Of a stretch of DNA of 64,000 bases, positions 34,180-44,813 are shown one piece after another; the first letter of the stretch is position 1; each line of letters starts with the position of its first letter. Under the pieces are notes generated by a model, which was given only the letters and a program-made list of their open reading frames with translations, made no database searches and was not told where the DNA came from. The DNA is from Pseudomonas sp. dw_612 (GTDB lineage Bacteria > Pseudomonadota > Gammaproteobacteria > Pseudomonadales > Pseudomonadaceae): assembly GCF_018449725.1 (NCBI RefSeq), contig NZ_JAAVVC010000003.1, forward strand, positions 434,001 through 498,000, given 5' to 3'. A program made the position numbers and the translations under genes.

Positions 34180-35556
34180 TTAAACGGTATGCAGATACCA
34201 GTTGTACTCAAGGTCGGAGATGGAGTGTTCAAACTCTTCCAGCTCACTTTCCTTACAGGCCACGAAGATATCGATGTATTTCGGATCGATGTACTTGGCC
34301 ATGACTTCGCTGTCGTCCAGCTCACGCAGTGCGTCGCGCAGGTTGTTCGGCAGGCTTTGCTCGTTCTGCTCGTAGGAGTTGCCTTCCACGGGCGCGCCCG
34401 GCTCGATCTTGTTGGTCAGGCCGTGATGCACGCCTGCCAGGACCGAAGCCATCAGCAGGTACGGGTTGGCATCGGCACCGGCAACGCGGTGTTCGATACG
34501 CACGGCATCGGAAGAACCGGTCGGGACGCGAATCGCCACGGTACGGTTGTCCAGGCCCCAGCACGGCGAGTTCGGCACGTAGAACTGTGCGCCGAATCGA
34601 CGGTAGGAGTTGACGTTCGGGCAGAGGAAAGCCATCTGCGCCGGTAGGGTCTCGAGCACACCGCCGATCGCGTGACGCAGTGCGGCGTTCTGCTCGGGAT
34701 CCTCGCTGGCAAAAATATTCTTGCCGTCTCGGTCGAGAATCGAAATGTGGACGTGAAGACCGTTACCCGCCTGGCCTGGATAAGGCTTGGCCATGAAGGT
34801 GGTGTCCATCTCATGGTCGTAGGCGATGTTCTTGATCAGGCGTTTGAGCAGTACGGCGTAGTCGCAGGCCTTGATCGGGTCGGCCACGTGGTGCAGGTTC
34901 ACTTCGAACTGCGCCGGGGCACTTTCCTTGACGATGGCGTCGGCCGGGATGCCTTGCTCTTTCGCACCTTCCAGAATGTCCTGGAGGCAGTCGACGTATT
35001 CATCGAGGTCGTCGATCAGGTAGACCTGTGTCGAATGCGGGCGTTTGCCGGAGATCGGCGAGCGTGGCGGTTGTGGGCGGCCGTTCACGTTCTCCTGGTC
35101 GATCAGGTAGAACTCCAGTTCGAACGCGGCGCAGATGGTCAGACCCATGTCATCGAACTTGGTAACAACTTGACGCAACACTTCACGGGGATCCGCGAAG
35201 AAAGGTTCACCTTCGATTTCGTGCATGGTCATCAGCAATTGCGCGGTAGGGCGCTTCTGCCAAGGCTCATTGCACAGGGTGTCGGGGATTGGATAGCAGA
35301 TTCGGTCAGCATCGCCGATGTCCAGGCCCAGGCCGGTGCTTTCCACCGTCGAGCCATTGATATCCAGAGCAAATAGAGAGGCCGGCAGGTTGATGCCTTT
35401 CTCGTAAACCTTGTGGAGGCTGGTGCGTTCAATGCGCTTGCCGCGCACCACACCATTCATATCCGCAATCAGAAGGTCAACGTACAGAACCTCAGGATGT
35501 TCCTTAAGGAACGCGTTCGCTTCGTTAAGCTGAACGGCACGCGGGGGTACCGACAT
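34180..35556 (-). CDS. spuI: Gamma-glutamylpolyamine synthetase (glutamine synthetase family)
   Basis: A 458-residue glutamine-synthetase-fold ligase. It would attach glutamate to putrescine or another polyamine as the first step of the gamma-glutamylation route. Motifs are the N-terminal LYVDLLIADMNGVVRGKRI, AAFELEFYLID, the ATP/metal region NGLHVHISILDRDGKNIF, and RIEHRVAGADANPYL. It is the PuuA/SpuI/PauA type rather than nitrogen-assimilating GlnA (no adenylylation-loop tyrosine segment seen). It is divergent from the spuA relic and spuB. Confidence 0.9.
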   Translation of the reverse strand: MSVPPRAVQLNEANAFLKEHPEVLYVDLLIADMNGVVRGKRIERTSLHKVYEKGINLPASLFALDINGSTVESTGLGLDIGDADRICYPIPDTLCNEPWQKRPTAQLLMTMHEIEGEPFFADPREVLRQVVTKFDDMGLTICAAFELEFYLIDQENVNGRPQPPRSPISGKRPHSTQVYLIDDLDEYVDCLQDILEGAKEQGIPADAIVKESAPAQFEVNLHHVADPIKACDYAVLLKRLIKNIAYDHEMDTTFMAKPYPGQAGNGLHVHISILDRDGKNIFASEDPEQNAALRHAIGGVLETLPAQMAFLCPNVNSYRRFGAQFYVPNSPCWGLDNRTVAIRVPTGSSDAVRIEHRVAGADANPYLLMASVLAGVHHGLTNKIEPGAPVEGNSYEQNEQSLPNNLRDALRELDDSEVMAKYIDPKYIDIFVACKESELEEFEHSISDLEYNWYLHTV

Positions 35557-35598
35557 GATGCAACACCTTTGTTGTTAAAAATATCAATCATTGATCTC

Positions 35599-35620
35599 TT
35601 CGGGTTTCAGTCAACCCGAA
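35599..35620. promoter_or_regulatory. Perfect inverted repeat upstream of spuI
   Basis: TTCGGGTT-TCAGTC-AACCCGAA lies 43 nt upstream of the spuI start. It could be an operator or an RNA hairpin in the 5' leader. The remaining 278-nt gap 35557-35834 is GC- and T-tract-rich with no other clear site; it must hold the promoters of both divergent units. Confidence 0.4.
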
Positions 35621-35834
35621 CGGCATGCCGAAGTCAAGCGAGGCCTTTTTTGCCCTAAAAAAGCGCTCGCGAGGCTTTTTTGAGGCACTTTGGGGCGTTT
35701 TTATGCCATTGAGCGCTTTGGCGCCCGCGGGTTTGAGCGGGCCGTGTTGTATTTTTTACGGGGGTGTTGTGTAAAAAAATGAACAAGGCTAAGCTCGATT
35801 CAAACCCATAACAGCAATAATACCGGGGTGCTTC

Positions 35835-36182
35835 ATGTCTCGCCTGCCGTTAATCGGCGTCGCCGTCTGCTCTGGGCAGAACGGTCTGCATGCTTATCAC
35901 ATCAGTGGCGATCGTTGCGTTCACGCCAAGGCTCATATTGCCAAAGGCGTGCCGTCGACTCTTCCTTCCCCGGTGGCCTCGCTGGCCCCGTCCGATATTC
36001 TGGACGGTCTGCACGACATTCTCTTTGCCGACCTTACTCCCACTATAGAACCGTTTCACTTCAGTGGCCCGACCCATGCGTCGAGCCCTGCTCATGATTC
36101 TGCACGCCCGACTACGCTCTCCCTGACCACGCCATGGTCGCGGCGGGTGTTTGTGCGCGGCCCTTGCAGTGGCAATCTGTAA
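35835..36182 (+). pseudogene. Truncated spuA/puuD-like gene (gamma-glutamyl-GABA hydrolase relic)
   Basis: A 115-codon frame starting MSRLPLIGVAVCSGQNGLHAYHISGD follows the N-terminus of SpuA/PuuD glutamine amidotransferases, with PSDILDGLHDILF, IEPFHFSGP and AHDSARPTTLSL in the right order. At TTLSL the frame leaves the family; the next family segment is readable one frame away (MVAAGVCARPLQ), where the catalytic Cys-Gly-x-Arg nucleophile elbow should be. All sequence beyond that (about 140 residues, with catalytic Cys, His and Glu) is absent. So the gene is dead as a hydrolase. Several substitutions earlier in the frame also look like decay. Confidence 0.75.
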
Positions 36183-36209
36183 CACGCGACGCCGACGCGT
36201 CAAACAACG

Positions 36210-36229
36210 CCTGACTTATAAGAGTCAGG
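36210..36229. promoter_or_regulatory. Inverted repeat upstream of spuB
   Basis: CCTGACT-TATAAG-AGTCAGG, a perfect 7-bp arm repeat, ends 21 nt before the spuB ATG. It may be an operator or an RNA hairpin near the ribosome site. Confidence 0.35.
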
Positions 36230-36250
36230 AAACTCAGCCCAGAGGCATTT

Positions 36251-37609
36251 ATGAGTAACAACCTCGACCAGCTCACCGATTGGTTGAAAGACCACAAGAT
36301 CACAGAAGTCGAATGCATGATCGCCGACTTGACCGGGATCACCCGGGGCAAGATTTCGCCGACCAACAAGTTCATTGCCGAAAAAGGCATGCGCCTGCCC
36401 GAGAGCGTTCTGTTGCAGACCGTGACCGGCGACTATGTCGAAGACGACATCTATTACGAACTGCTCGACCCGGCCGACATCGACATGATCTGCCGTCCCG
36501 ACCAGAACGCGGTGTTTCTGGTGCCCTGGTCCATCGAGCCAACCGCTCAGGTGATCCACGACACCTACGACAAGCAAGGCAACCCCATCGAGCTGTCGCC
36601 GCGCAACGTGCTCAAGAAGGTCCTCAAACTCTATACCGACAAGGGTTGGCAGCCGATCGTGGCGCCGGAAATGGAGTTCTACCTGACCAAGCGTTGCGAA
36701 GACCCGGACTTCCCGCTGCAACCGCCGATTGGCCGCTCCGGTCGCCCGGAAACCGGTCGCCAGTCGTTCTCGATTGAAGCGGCGAACGAATTCGACCCGT
36801 TGTTCGAAGACGTCTACGACTGGTGCGAACTGCAGGAACTGGACCTCGACACGCTGATCCACGAGGACGGCACGGCGCAGATGGAAATCAACTTCCGTCA
36901 CGGCGATGCCTTGTCCCTGGCCGATCAGATCCTGGTGTTCAAGCGCACCATGCGCGAAGCCGCGCTCAAGCACGATGTGGCGGCGACCTTCATGGCCAAA
37001 CCCATGACCGGTGAGCCGGGCAGCGCGATGCATATTCACCAGAGCATCATCGACATCGAAACCGGCAAGAACGTCTTCTCTAATGAGGACGGGACCATGA
37101 GCCAGTTGTTCCTGCACCACATCGGTGGCTTGCAAAAACTGATTCCGGAATTGCTGCCGCTGTTCGCGCCTAACGTCAACTCGTTCCGCCGCTTCCTGCC
37201 GGATACCTCTGCACCGGTGAACGTGGAGTGGGGTGAAGAAAACCGTACCGTGGGCCTGCGGGTGCCGGATGCCGGGCCGCAAAACCGTCGGGTGGAAAAC
37301 CGCCTGCCGGGCGCCGACGCCAACCCGTATCTGGCGATTGCCGCGAGCCTGCTCTGCGGTTACATCGGCATGGTCGAAGGCTTGAACCCGAGTGCACCGG
37401 TAGTCGGTCGTGGCTATGAACGCCGCAACCTGCGCCTGCCACTGACCATCGAAGACGCGCTGGATCGCATGGAAAACAGCGCGACTGTCGAGAAATACCT
37501 GGGCAAGAAATTCATCACGGGCTACGTCGCGGTCAAGCGGGCCGAGCATGAAAACTTCAAGCGCGTGATCAGTTCGTGGGAGCGGGAATTCCTGCTCTTC
37601 GCCGTCTGA
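36251..37609 (+). CDS. spuB: Gamma-glutamylpolyamine synthetase (glutamine synthetase family), second copy
   Basis: A 452-residue glutamine-synthetase-fold ligase, paralogous to the minus-strand SpuI. Motifs are VECMIADLTGITRGKISP, VAPEMEFYLTKR, MHIHQSIIDIETGKNVF, SFRRFLPDTSAPVNVEWG and RVENRLPGADANPYLAI. In P. aeruginosa SpuB is the second synthetase of the spu cluster. It precedes spuC by 59 nt and is transcribed with it. AGAGG is 6 nt upstream of the ATG. Confidence 0.9.
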   Translation: MSNNLDQLTDWLKDHKITEVECMIADLTGITRGKISPTNKFIAEKGMRLPESVLLQTVTGDYVEDDIYYELLDPADIDMICRPDQNAVFLVPWSIEPTAQVIHDTYDKQGNPIELSPRNVLKKVLKLYTDKGWQPIVAPEMEFYLTKRCEDPDFPLQPPIGRSGRPETGRQSFSIEAANEFDPLFEDVYDWCELQELDLDTLIHEDGTAQMEINFRHGDALSLADQILVFKRTMREAALKHDVAATFMAKPMTGEPGSAMHIHQSIIDIETGKNVFSNEDGTMSQLFLHHIGGLQKLIPELLPLFAPNVNSFRRFLPDTSAPVNVEWGEENRTVGLRVPDAGPQNRRVENRLPGADANPYLAIAASLLCGYIGMVEGLNPSAPVVGRGYERRNLRLPLTIEDALDRMENSATVEKYLGKKFITGYVAVKRAEHENFKRVISSWEREFLLFAV

Positions 37610-37668
37610 TGCGCCGGGGCGCGGACGGAATTTTCCGCGCCTCTCACTGCAAAAACAGGAGAATTCGC

Positions 37669-39033
37669 ATGACCAGCAACAACCCGCAAACCCGTGAATG
37701 GCAAGCCTTGAGCAGCGATCACCACTTGGCGCCGTTCAGCGATTTCAAACAGCTTAAAGAGAAAGGCCCGCGCATCATCACCAGCGCCAAGGGCGTTTAC
37801 CTCTGGGACAGCGAAGGCAACAAGATCCTCGACGGCATGGCCGGCCTGTGGTGCGTAGCGATCGGATACGGTCGTGATGAACTGGCCGACGCCGCCGCCA
37901 AACAGATGCGTGAACTGCCTTACTACAACCTGTTCTTCCAGACCGCTCACCCACCGGTGCTGGAACTGGCCAAAGCCATCTCCGACATCGCGCCTGAAGG
38001 CATGAACCACGTGTTCTTTACCGGCTCCGGCTCGGAAGGCAACGACACCATGCTGCGTATGGTCCGCCACTATTGGGCGATCAAAGGCCAGCCGAAGAAG
38101 AAAGTCATCATCAGCCGCAAGAACGGCTATCACGGTTCCACCGTGGCCGGCGCAAGCCTGGGCGGCATGACGTACATGCACGAACAAGGCGACTTGCCGA
38201 TCCCGGGCATCGTCCACATCGCCCAGCCGTACTGGTTCGGTGAAGGTGGCGACATGAGCCCGGATGAGTTCGGTATCTGGGCCGCCAATCAACTGGAAGA
38301 GAAGATTCTGGAAATCGGCGTGGACAACGTCGGTGCCTTTATTGCCGAGCCGATCCAGGGTGCCGGTGGCGTGATTGTTCCGCCCGACAGCTACTGGCCG
38401 CGCATCAAGGAAATCCTCGCCAAGTACGACATCCTGTTCGTGGCCGACGAAGTGATCTGCGGTTTCGGCCGTACCGGCGAGTGGTTCGGTTCCGATCACT
38501 ACGACCTCAAGCCCGACATGATGACCATCGCCAAAGGCCTGACCTCCGGCTACATCCCGATGGGTGGCCTGATCGTGCGCGACGACGTGGTGGCGGTGCT
38601 CAACGAGGGCGGGGATTTCAACCACGGTTTCACCTATTCCGGGCACCCGGTGGCCGCTGCGGTGGCGCTGGAAAACATCCGCATCCTGCGCGAAGAAAAA
38701 ATTATCGAGCGCGTGCATGCCGAAACGGCACCCTATTTGCAAAAGCGTCTGCGGGAACTGAGCGATCACCCGCTGGTGGGGGAAGTGCGCGGAGTAGGCA
38801 TGTTGGGGGCCATCGAACTGGTCCAGGACAAAGCCACTCGCAAACGTTACGAAGGCAAGGGCGTCGGCATGATTTGCCGCACCTTCTGCTTCGACAACGG
38901 CCTGATCATGCGCGCCGTGGGCGACACCATGATCATTTCCCCGCCATTGGTGATTACACCGGCGGAAATCGATGAGTTGGTGACCAAGGCACGCAAGTGT
39001 CTGGACCTGACCCTGAGTGCGTTGCAGGGCTAA
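37669..39033 (+). CDS. spuC: Polyamine:pyruvate aminotransferase
   Basis: A 454-residue class III (omega) aminotransferase. SpuC transfers an amino group from putrescine or related polyamines to pyruvate. The PLP lysine is Lys289 in MMTIAKGLTSGYIPMGG; GSGSEGNDTMLRMVRHYW binds the cofactor phosphate and ADEVICGFGRTGEWFG carries the PLP-ring aspartate. The start at 37669 has AGGAG 7 nt upstream; a longer in-frame extension overlapping spuB is rejected. spuD follows after a 169-nt gap with a stem-loop. Confidence 0.93.
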   Translation: MTSNNPQTREWQALSSDHHLAPFSDFKQLKEKGPRIITSAKGVYLWDSEGNKILDGMAGLWCVAIGYGRDELADAAAKQMRELPYYNLFFQTAHPPVLELAKAISDIAPEGMNHVFFTGSGSEGNDTMLRMVRHYWAIKGQPKKKVIISRKNGYHGSTVAGASLGGMTYMHEQGDLPIPGIVHIAQPYWFGEGGDMSPDEFGIWAANQLEEKILEIGVDNVGAFIAEPIQGAGGVIVPPDSYWPRIKEILAKYDILFVADEVICGFGRTGEWFGSDHYDLKPDMMTIAKGLTSGYIPMGGLIVRDDVVAVLNEGGDFNHGFTYSGHPVAAAVALENIRILREEKIIERVHAETAPYLQKRLRELSDHPLVGEVRGVGMLGAIELVQDKATRKRYEGKGVGMICRTFCFDNGLIMRAVGDTMIISPPLVITPAEIDELVTKARKCLDLTLSALQG

Positions 39034-39043
39034 GTGCTAGGCT

Positions 39044-39076
39044 CTGGGCGAGGTGTGCGGTCGACACTTCGCCCAG
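39044..39076 (+). promoter_or_regulatory. Stem-loop between spuC and spuD
   Basis: CTGGGCGAGGTGT / ACACTTCGCCCAG pair with one mismatch around a short loop, 11 nt after spuC. There is no T run, so it is more likely an mRNA processing or stabilising structure, which would favour higher spuD expression, than a terminator. Confidence 0.5.
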
Positions 39077-39202
39077 TGCAAATAAAGGATGGGTCTTTCC
39101 TTGAAAGCCTGCCTCGGAACTTGCCAGACTACCGGTTGTTCGGATGCCCAGTAACAGGCCGCTGAGCGCGTGGTTAAAAAGAAAAATTGGAGCATTACCC
39201 AC

Positions 39203-40312
39203 ATGAAGGCATTAGGTATGAAGATAGCTGGCAAGACCCTCCTCGCCATGTCCCTGATGGGCGTGATGGCGGGTGCAGTACAGGCCGATGACAAGGTGCT
39301 GCACGTCTACAACTGGTCCGACTACATTGCACCGGACACCATCGCGAACTTCGAGAAAGAGTCCGGGATCAAGGTGGTGTACGACGTTTTCGACAGCAAC
39401 GAAACCCTGGAGGCCAAGTTGCTGGCAGGCAAGTCCGGCTACGACGTCGTTGTGCCGTCGAACAACTTCCTTGCCAAGCAAATCAAGGCCGGGGTTTACC
39501 AGGAGCTGGACAAGTCCAAGCTGACCAACTACGGCAACCTGAACAAATCGCTGCTTAAAGCGGTTTCCGTCAGCGACCCGGACAACAAGCATGCCTTCCC
39601 TTACATGTGGGGCTCGATCGGCATCGGTTACAACCCGGAGAAAGTCAAAGCCGCGTTGGGCGTCGACACTATCGATTCCTGGGACACTCTGTTCAAGCCT
39701 GAAAACATCGCCAAGCTCAAGGGCTGCGGTGTGAGCTTCCTCGATTCGCCGACCGAAATGATTCCGGTCGCTCTGCATTACCTGGGTCTGCCGACCGACA
39801 GCCAGAAGAAAGACGACATCAAGAAAGCCGAAGAACTGTTCCTCAAGATTCGTCCTTCTGTCACTTACTTCCACTCGTCCAAGTACATCTCCGACTTGGC
39901 CAACGGCAACATCTGTGTAGCCGTGGGTTACTCGGGTGACGTGCAGCAAGCCAAGTCCCGCGCTGCTGAAGCCGGTGACAAGGTCAAAGTCAGCTACGCC
40001 ATTCCGAAAGAAGGCGCTGGCAGCTTCTACGACATGGTCGCGATTCCGAAAGACGCGGAAAACGTCGACGGCGCCTACAAGTTCATGAACTACTTGTTGC
40101 AGCCGAAAGTGATGGCCGACATCACCAACGCCGTGCGTTTCCCTAACGGTAACGCCGAAGCAACCCAGTACGTGAGCAAGGACATCACCTCGGACCCGGG
40201 CATCTACCCGACGGCCGACGTGCAGGCCAAGTTGTATGCGATTGCCGATTTGCCGGCAGCCACCCAGCGTGACCTGACTCGCAGCTGGACCAAGATCAAA
40301 TCCGGTAAGTAA
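39203..40312 (+). CDS. spuD: Polyamine ABC transporter, periplasmic binding protein (SpuD/PotF type)
   Basis: A 369-residue PotF-family protein. The start at 39203 gives a signal peptide [20 protein letters not shown] ending near AVQADD. The mature part opens [15 protein letters not shown], the polyamine-binding signature, with [20 protein letters not shown] next and the ligand segment [12 protein letters not shown]. In P. aeruginosa the first of the two binding proteins (SpuD) prefers putrescine. It is followed by a paralogue, spuE. Confidence 0.92.
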   Translation: MKALGMKIAGKTLLAMSLMGVMAGAVQADDKVLHVYNWSDYIAPDTIANFEKESGIKVVYDVFDSNETLEAKLLAGKSGYDVVVPSNNFLAKQIKAGVYQELDKSKLTNYGNLNKSLLKAVSVSDPDNKHAFPYMWGSIGIGYNPEKVKAALGVDTIDSWDTLFKPENIAKLKGCGVSFLDSPTEMIPVALHYLGLPTDSQKKDDIKKAEELFLKIRPSVTYFHSSKYISDLANGNICVAVGYSGDVQQAKSRAAEAGDKVKVSYAIPKEGAGSFYDMVAIPKDAENVDGAYKFMNYLLQPKVMADITNAVRFPNGNAEATQYVSKDITSDPGIYPTADVQAKLYAIADLPAATQRDLTRSWTKIKSGK

Positions 40313-40321
40313 GAAGTAAAC

Positions 40322-40435
40322 CCTGTAGCCGCTGCCGCAGGCTGCGTTGAGGTCCGAAGGACCTCCGCGATTTGAACAGCACAACTGCTTCGCAGTTGAA
40401 CGCAGCCTTCGGCAGCTGCTACAGGTATCTGCATA
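40322..40435. repeat. Long inverted repeat, TGTAGC class
   Basis: Outer arms CCTGTAGCCGCTGCCGCAGG / GGCAGCTGCTACAGG and inner GCAGTTG symmetry. It belongs with 17369-17501 and 45637-45790. It lies between spuD and spuE and could separate or tune their expression. Confidence 0.8.
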
Positions 40436-40512
40436 AAAGTTTTGCTGGAATGGTTTATCGAGGGTAAGTTGCGCGCCGGTTTTGTTGCCAGGCAGCCACG
40501 GCTGTCATGTAA

Positions 40513-41652
<1,140 letters not shown>

Positions 41653-41725
41653 CTGCAAGGCTCAAACTATCCAAGGTTGGCCCACCTCGGGCGAACTGCA
41701 CTCTTTTTTTCTGGGAGTTTCGTAA

Positions 41726-42868
41726 ATGGCAGTTGCCTCCGGCGCCTATAAGAAAGCCCTCGAGGGCGACCAATCACCGAAACAGGTGTTGGTCAAAATC
41801 GACCGGGTCACGAAGAAGTTCGACGAGACGATTGCCGTGGACGACGTGTCCCTGGAAATCAAAAAGGGCGAAATCTTCGCCCTGCTCGGCGGTTCGGGAT
41901 CGGGCAAATCCACCTTGCTGCGCATGCTCGCAGGGTTCGAACGGCCCACGGAGGGGCGCATTTACCTCGACGGCGTCGACATCACCGAGATGCCGCCGTA
42001 CGAGCGACCGATCAACATGATGTTCCAGTCCTACGCATTGTTCCCGCACATGACCGTGGCGCAGAACATTGCCTTCGGCCTCAAGCAGGACAAGATTTCG
42101 TCGTCGGAAGTCGATGCCCGCGTGACCGAAATGCTCAAACTGGTGCAGATGAGCCAGTACGCCAAGCGCAAGCCGCACCAGTTGTCCGGTGGCCAGCGTC
42201 AGCGTGTGGCCCTGGCCCGTTCGCTGGCCAAGCGACCGAAACTGTTGCTGCTCGACGAACCGATGGGTGCGCTGGATAAAAAACTGCGCTCGCAAATGCA
42301 GCTGGAGCTGGTCGAGATCATCGAGCGCGTCGGCGTAACCTGCGTCATGGTGACCCACGATCAGGAAGAGGCCATGACCATGGCCGAGCGCATCGCGATC
42401 ATGCATTTGGGCTGGATCGCCCAGATCGGCAGCCCGATCGACATCTACGAAACCCCGACCAGTCGCCTGGTCTGCGAATTCATCGGCAACGTCAACATCT
42501 TCGAAGGTGAAGTGGTCGACGACGCCGAAGGTCACGCGCTGATCACCTGCAAGGATCTGGACCGCAACATCTACGTCGGCCACGGCATCAGCACCTCGGT
42601 GCAGGACAAGTCGGTCACCTACGCGATCCGTCCGGAAAAACTGCTGGTCACCGCCGAAATGCCGACCTGCGAATACAACTGGTCCAGCGGCAAGGTGCAT
42701 GACATCGCCTACCTCGGCGGCCATTCGGTGTTCTACGTCGAATTGCCGAGCGGCAAACTGGTGCAGTCCTTCGTCGCCAACGCCGAGCGCCGTGGCCAGC
42801 GTCCGACCTGGGGTGATCAGGTCTACGTGTACTGGGAAGACGACAGCGGCGTGGTACTTCGCTCATGA
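41726..42868 (+). CDS. spuF: Polyamine ABC transporter ATP-binding protein (PotG/SpuF)
   Basis: A 380-residue ABC ATPase of the PotA/PotG class. Walker A is LGGSGSGKSTLLR (Lys61), the signature LSGGQRQRVALARSL near 155, Walker B LLLLDEPMGALD near 174, and a C-terminal TOBE domain (about 290-380). It drives uptake through the next two gene products. GGGAG is 9 nt before the ATG. It overlaps spuG by 4 nt. Confidence 0.93.
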   Translation: MAVASGAYKKALEGDQSPKQVLVKIDRVTKKFDETIAVDDVSLEIKKGEIFALLGGSGSGKSTLLRMLAGFERPTEGRIYLDGVDITEMPPYERPINMMFQSYALFPHMTVAQNIAFGLKQDKISSSEVDARVTEMLKLVQMSQYAKRKPHQLSGGQRQRVALARSLAKRPKLLLLDEPMGALDKKLRSQMQLELVEIIERVGVTCVMVTHDQEEAMTMAERIAIMHLGWIAQIGSPIDIYETPTSRLVCEFIGNVNIFEGEVVDDAEGHALITCKDLDRNIYVGHGISTSVQDKSVTYAIRPEKLLVTAEMPTCEYNWSSGKVHDIAYLGGHSVFYVELPSGKLVQSFVANAERRGQRPTWGDQVYVYWEDDSGVVLRS

Positions 42869-43785
42869 ACATGCGCAAATTCAAACGCCGCCTCAATCGA
42901 ATAATTCCCGGTGGCCGCCAACTGGTCATCGGGGTTCCGTTCATTTGGCTGTTCATGTTCTTCATGCTGCCGTTCTTCATCGTCTTGAAGATCAGCTTCG
43001 CCGAAGCCGACGTGGCCATCCCGCCGTACACTGAGATCTACAGCTTCATCGACCAGAAGCTCCAGGTGCTGCTGAACCTGGGCAACTACGCGATGCTGGG
43101 CGACGACGAGTTGTACATCGCCGCGTACCTCGGCTCGTTGAAGATGGCGCTGATCAGCACCGTGCTTTGCCTGCTGATCGGCTACCCGATGGCCTACGCC
43201 ATTGCCAGTGCCCGTAAAGAGCTGCAAACGGTGCTGGTGCTGCTGATCATGATGCCGACCTGGACCGCGATCCTGATCCGCGTTTACGCGTGGATGGGCA
43301 TCCTCAGCAACAACGGTCTGCTCAACGGCTTCCTGATGACCATGGGCTGGATCGACGAACCGCTGCAAATCCTCAACACCAACCTCGCGGTCTATATCGG
43401 GGTTGTGTACTCATATCTGCCATTCATGATCCTGCCGCTCTACGCCAACCTGGTGAAGCACGACAACAGCCTGCTGGAAGCCGCGTCCGACCTGGGTTCG
43501 AGCACCTTCAACAGCTTCTGGAAGATCACCATTCCACTGTCCAAGAACGGCATCGTCGCCGGTTGCATGCTGGTGTTCATTCCGGTGGTGGGCGAGTTCG
43601 TGATTCCGGAACTGCTCGGGGGTCCGGAAACCCTGATGATCGGTAAAGTGCTGTGGCAAGAGTTCTTCAACAACCGTGACTGGCCGGTGGCGTCTGCCCT
43701 GGCGGTGGTGATGCTGGCGATCCTGATTGTGCCGATCATCCTGTTCAACCGCAGTCAGGCCAAGGAAATGGAGGGTAAAGAATGA
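42865..43785 (+). CDS. spuG: Polyamine ABC transporter permease (PotH/SpuG)
   Basis: A 306-residue inner-membrane protein with about six membrane segments and the EAA loop LLEAASDLGSSTFNSFWKI near 203-221. It pairs with SpuH. Overlaps both neighbours by 4 nt (ATGA at each end), which fits strict stoichiometry. Confidence 0.93.
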   Translation: MNMRKFKRRLNRIIPGGRQLVIGVPFIWLFMFFMLPFFIVLKISFAEADVAIPPYTEIYSFIDQKLQVLLNLGNYAMLGDDELYIAAYLGSLKMALISTVLCLLIGYPMAYAIASARKELQTVLVLLIMMPTWTAILIRVYAWMGILSNNGLLNGFLMTMGWIDEPLQILNTNLAVYIGVVYSYLPFMILPLYANLVKHDNSLLEAASDLGSSTFNSFWKITIPLSKNGIVAGCMLVFIPVVGEFVIPELLGGPETLMIGKVLWQEFFNNRDWPVASALAVVMLAILIVPIILFNRSQAKEMEGKE

Positions 43786-44675
43786 AGAACTTCCGTTTCT
43801 CCAGCCTGATGCTGGTGTTGGGTCTGCTGTTCATCTACGCGCCGATGCTGATCCTGGTGATCTACTCGTTCAACGCCTCGAAACTGGTGACGGTGTGGGG
43901 CGGCTGGTCGATCAAGTGGTACGTCGGCCTGCTCGACAACACGCAACTGATGGGCTCGGTGGTGCGCTCGCTGGAAATCGCCTGCTACACCGCGATTGCG
44001 GCGGTGGCGCTGGGCACCTTGGCCGCGTTCGTCCTGACCCGGATCACCCGCTTCAAGGGCCGCACATTGTTCGGTGGCCTGGTCACCGCGCCGTTGGTGA
44101 TGCCTGAGGTGATCACCGGTCTGTCGCTGTTGCTGCTGTTCGTGGCCATGGCGCAGATGATCGGTTGGCCGCAGGAGCGTGGCATTGTGACGATCTGGAT
44201 CGCTCACACCACGTTCTGTGCGGCGTATGTGGCGGTGGTGGTGTCGGCGCGTTTGCGAGAGCTGGACCTGTCCATCGAAGAAGCGGCCATGGACCTTGGC
44301 GCGCGGCCGTGGAAGGTGTTCTTCCTGATCACCATTCCGATGATCGCGCCTTCGTTGGCGGCGGGCGGGATGATGTCCTTTGCCCTGTCGCTGGATGACC
44401 TGGTGTTGGCGAGCTTCGTGTCGGGGCCGGGCTCCACGACCCTGCCGATGGAAGTGTTCTCGGCGGTACGCCTGGGTGTGAAACCTGAGATCAACGCCGT
44501 GGCCAGCCTGATTCTGCTGGCGGTGTCGATCGTGACCTTCCTGGTTTGGTTTTTCAGCCGCCGCGCCGAAGAAAGCCGCAAGCGTGCGATTCAACAAGCC
44601 ATCGAAGAAGGCGCTGCCGATTCCTGGAAGCAACCGGACGTGCGCCGGGCGCAACAGGCGCCGGAAGCGGCTTGA
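43782..44675 (+). CDS. spuH: Polyamine ABC transporter permease (PotI/SpuH)
   Basis: A 297-residue inner-membrane protein with six hydrophobic segments and the EAA loop IEEAAMDLGARPWKVFFLI near 166-184, followed by TIPMIAPSLAAGGMMSF. It is the last gene of the spu operon; a REPIN follows 43 nt later. GGAGG is 8 nt upstream, inside the end of spuG. Confidence 0.93.
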   Translation: MKNFRFSSLMLVLGLLFIYAPMLILVIYSFNASKLVTVWGGWSIKWYVGLLDNTQLMGSVVRSLEIACYTAIAAVALGTLAAFVLTRITRFKGRTLFGGLVTAPLVMPEVITGLSLLLLFVAMAQMIGWPQERGIVTIWIAHTTFCAAYVAVVVSARLRELDLSIEEAAMDLGARPWKVFFLITIPMIAPSLAAGGMMSFALSLDDLVLASFVSGPGSTTLPMEVFSAVRLGVKPEINAVASLILLAVSIVTFLVWFFSRRAEESRKRAIQQAIEEGAADSWKQPDVRRAQQAPEAA

Positions 44676-44718
44676 AGTGTCGGGTTGGCCACAAATGTGT
44701 GGCTAACCCAAATCCCCT

Positions 44719-44807
44719 GTGGGAGCGGGCTTGCTCGCGAATGCGGTGTGTCAGTCGACATCTTTATCGACTGACACGGCCCCTTCGCGAGCAAGCCCGC
44801 TCCCACA
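44719..44807. repeat. REP doublet after spuH
   Basis: TGTGGGAGCGGGCTTGCTCG and complement with inner TGTCAGTCGA/TCGACTGACA pairing; lies between convergent spuH and the HD-domain gene. Confidence 0.9.
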
Positions 44808-44813
44808 TTGGTT

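Noticed and set aside
35835..36182. Intact novel 115-residue protein
   Set aside because: It follows the SpuA/PuuD N-terminus in order and then shifts frame where the family continues, so it is better read as a relic.
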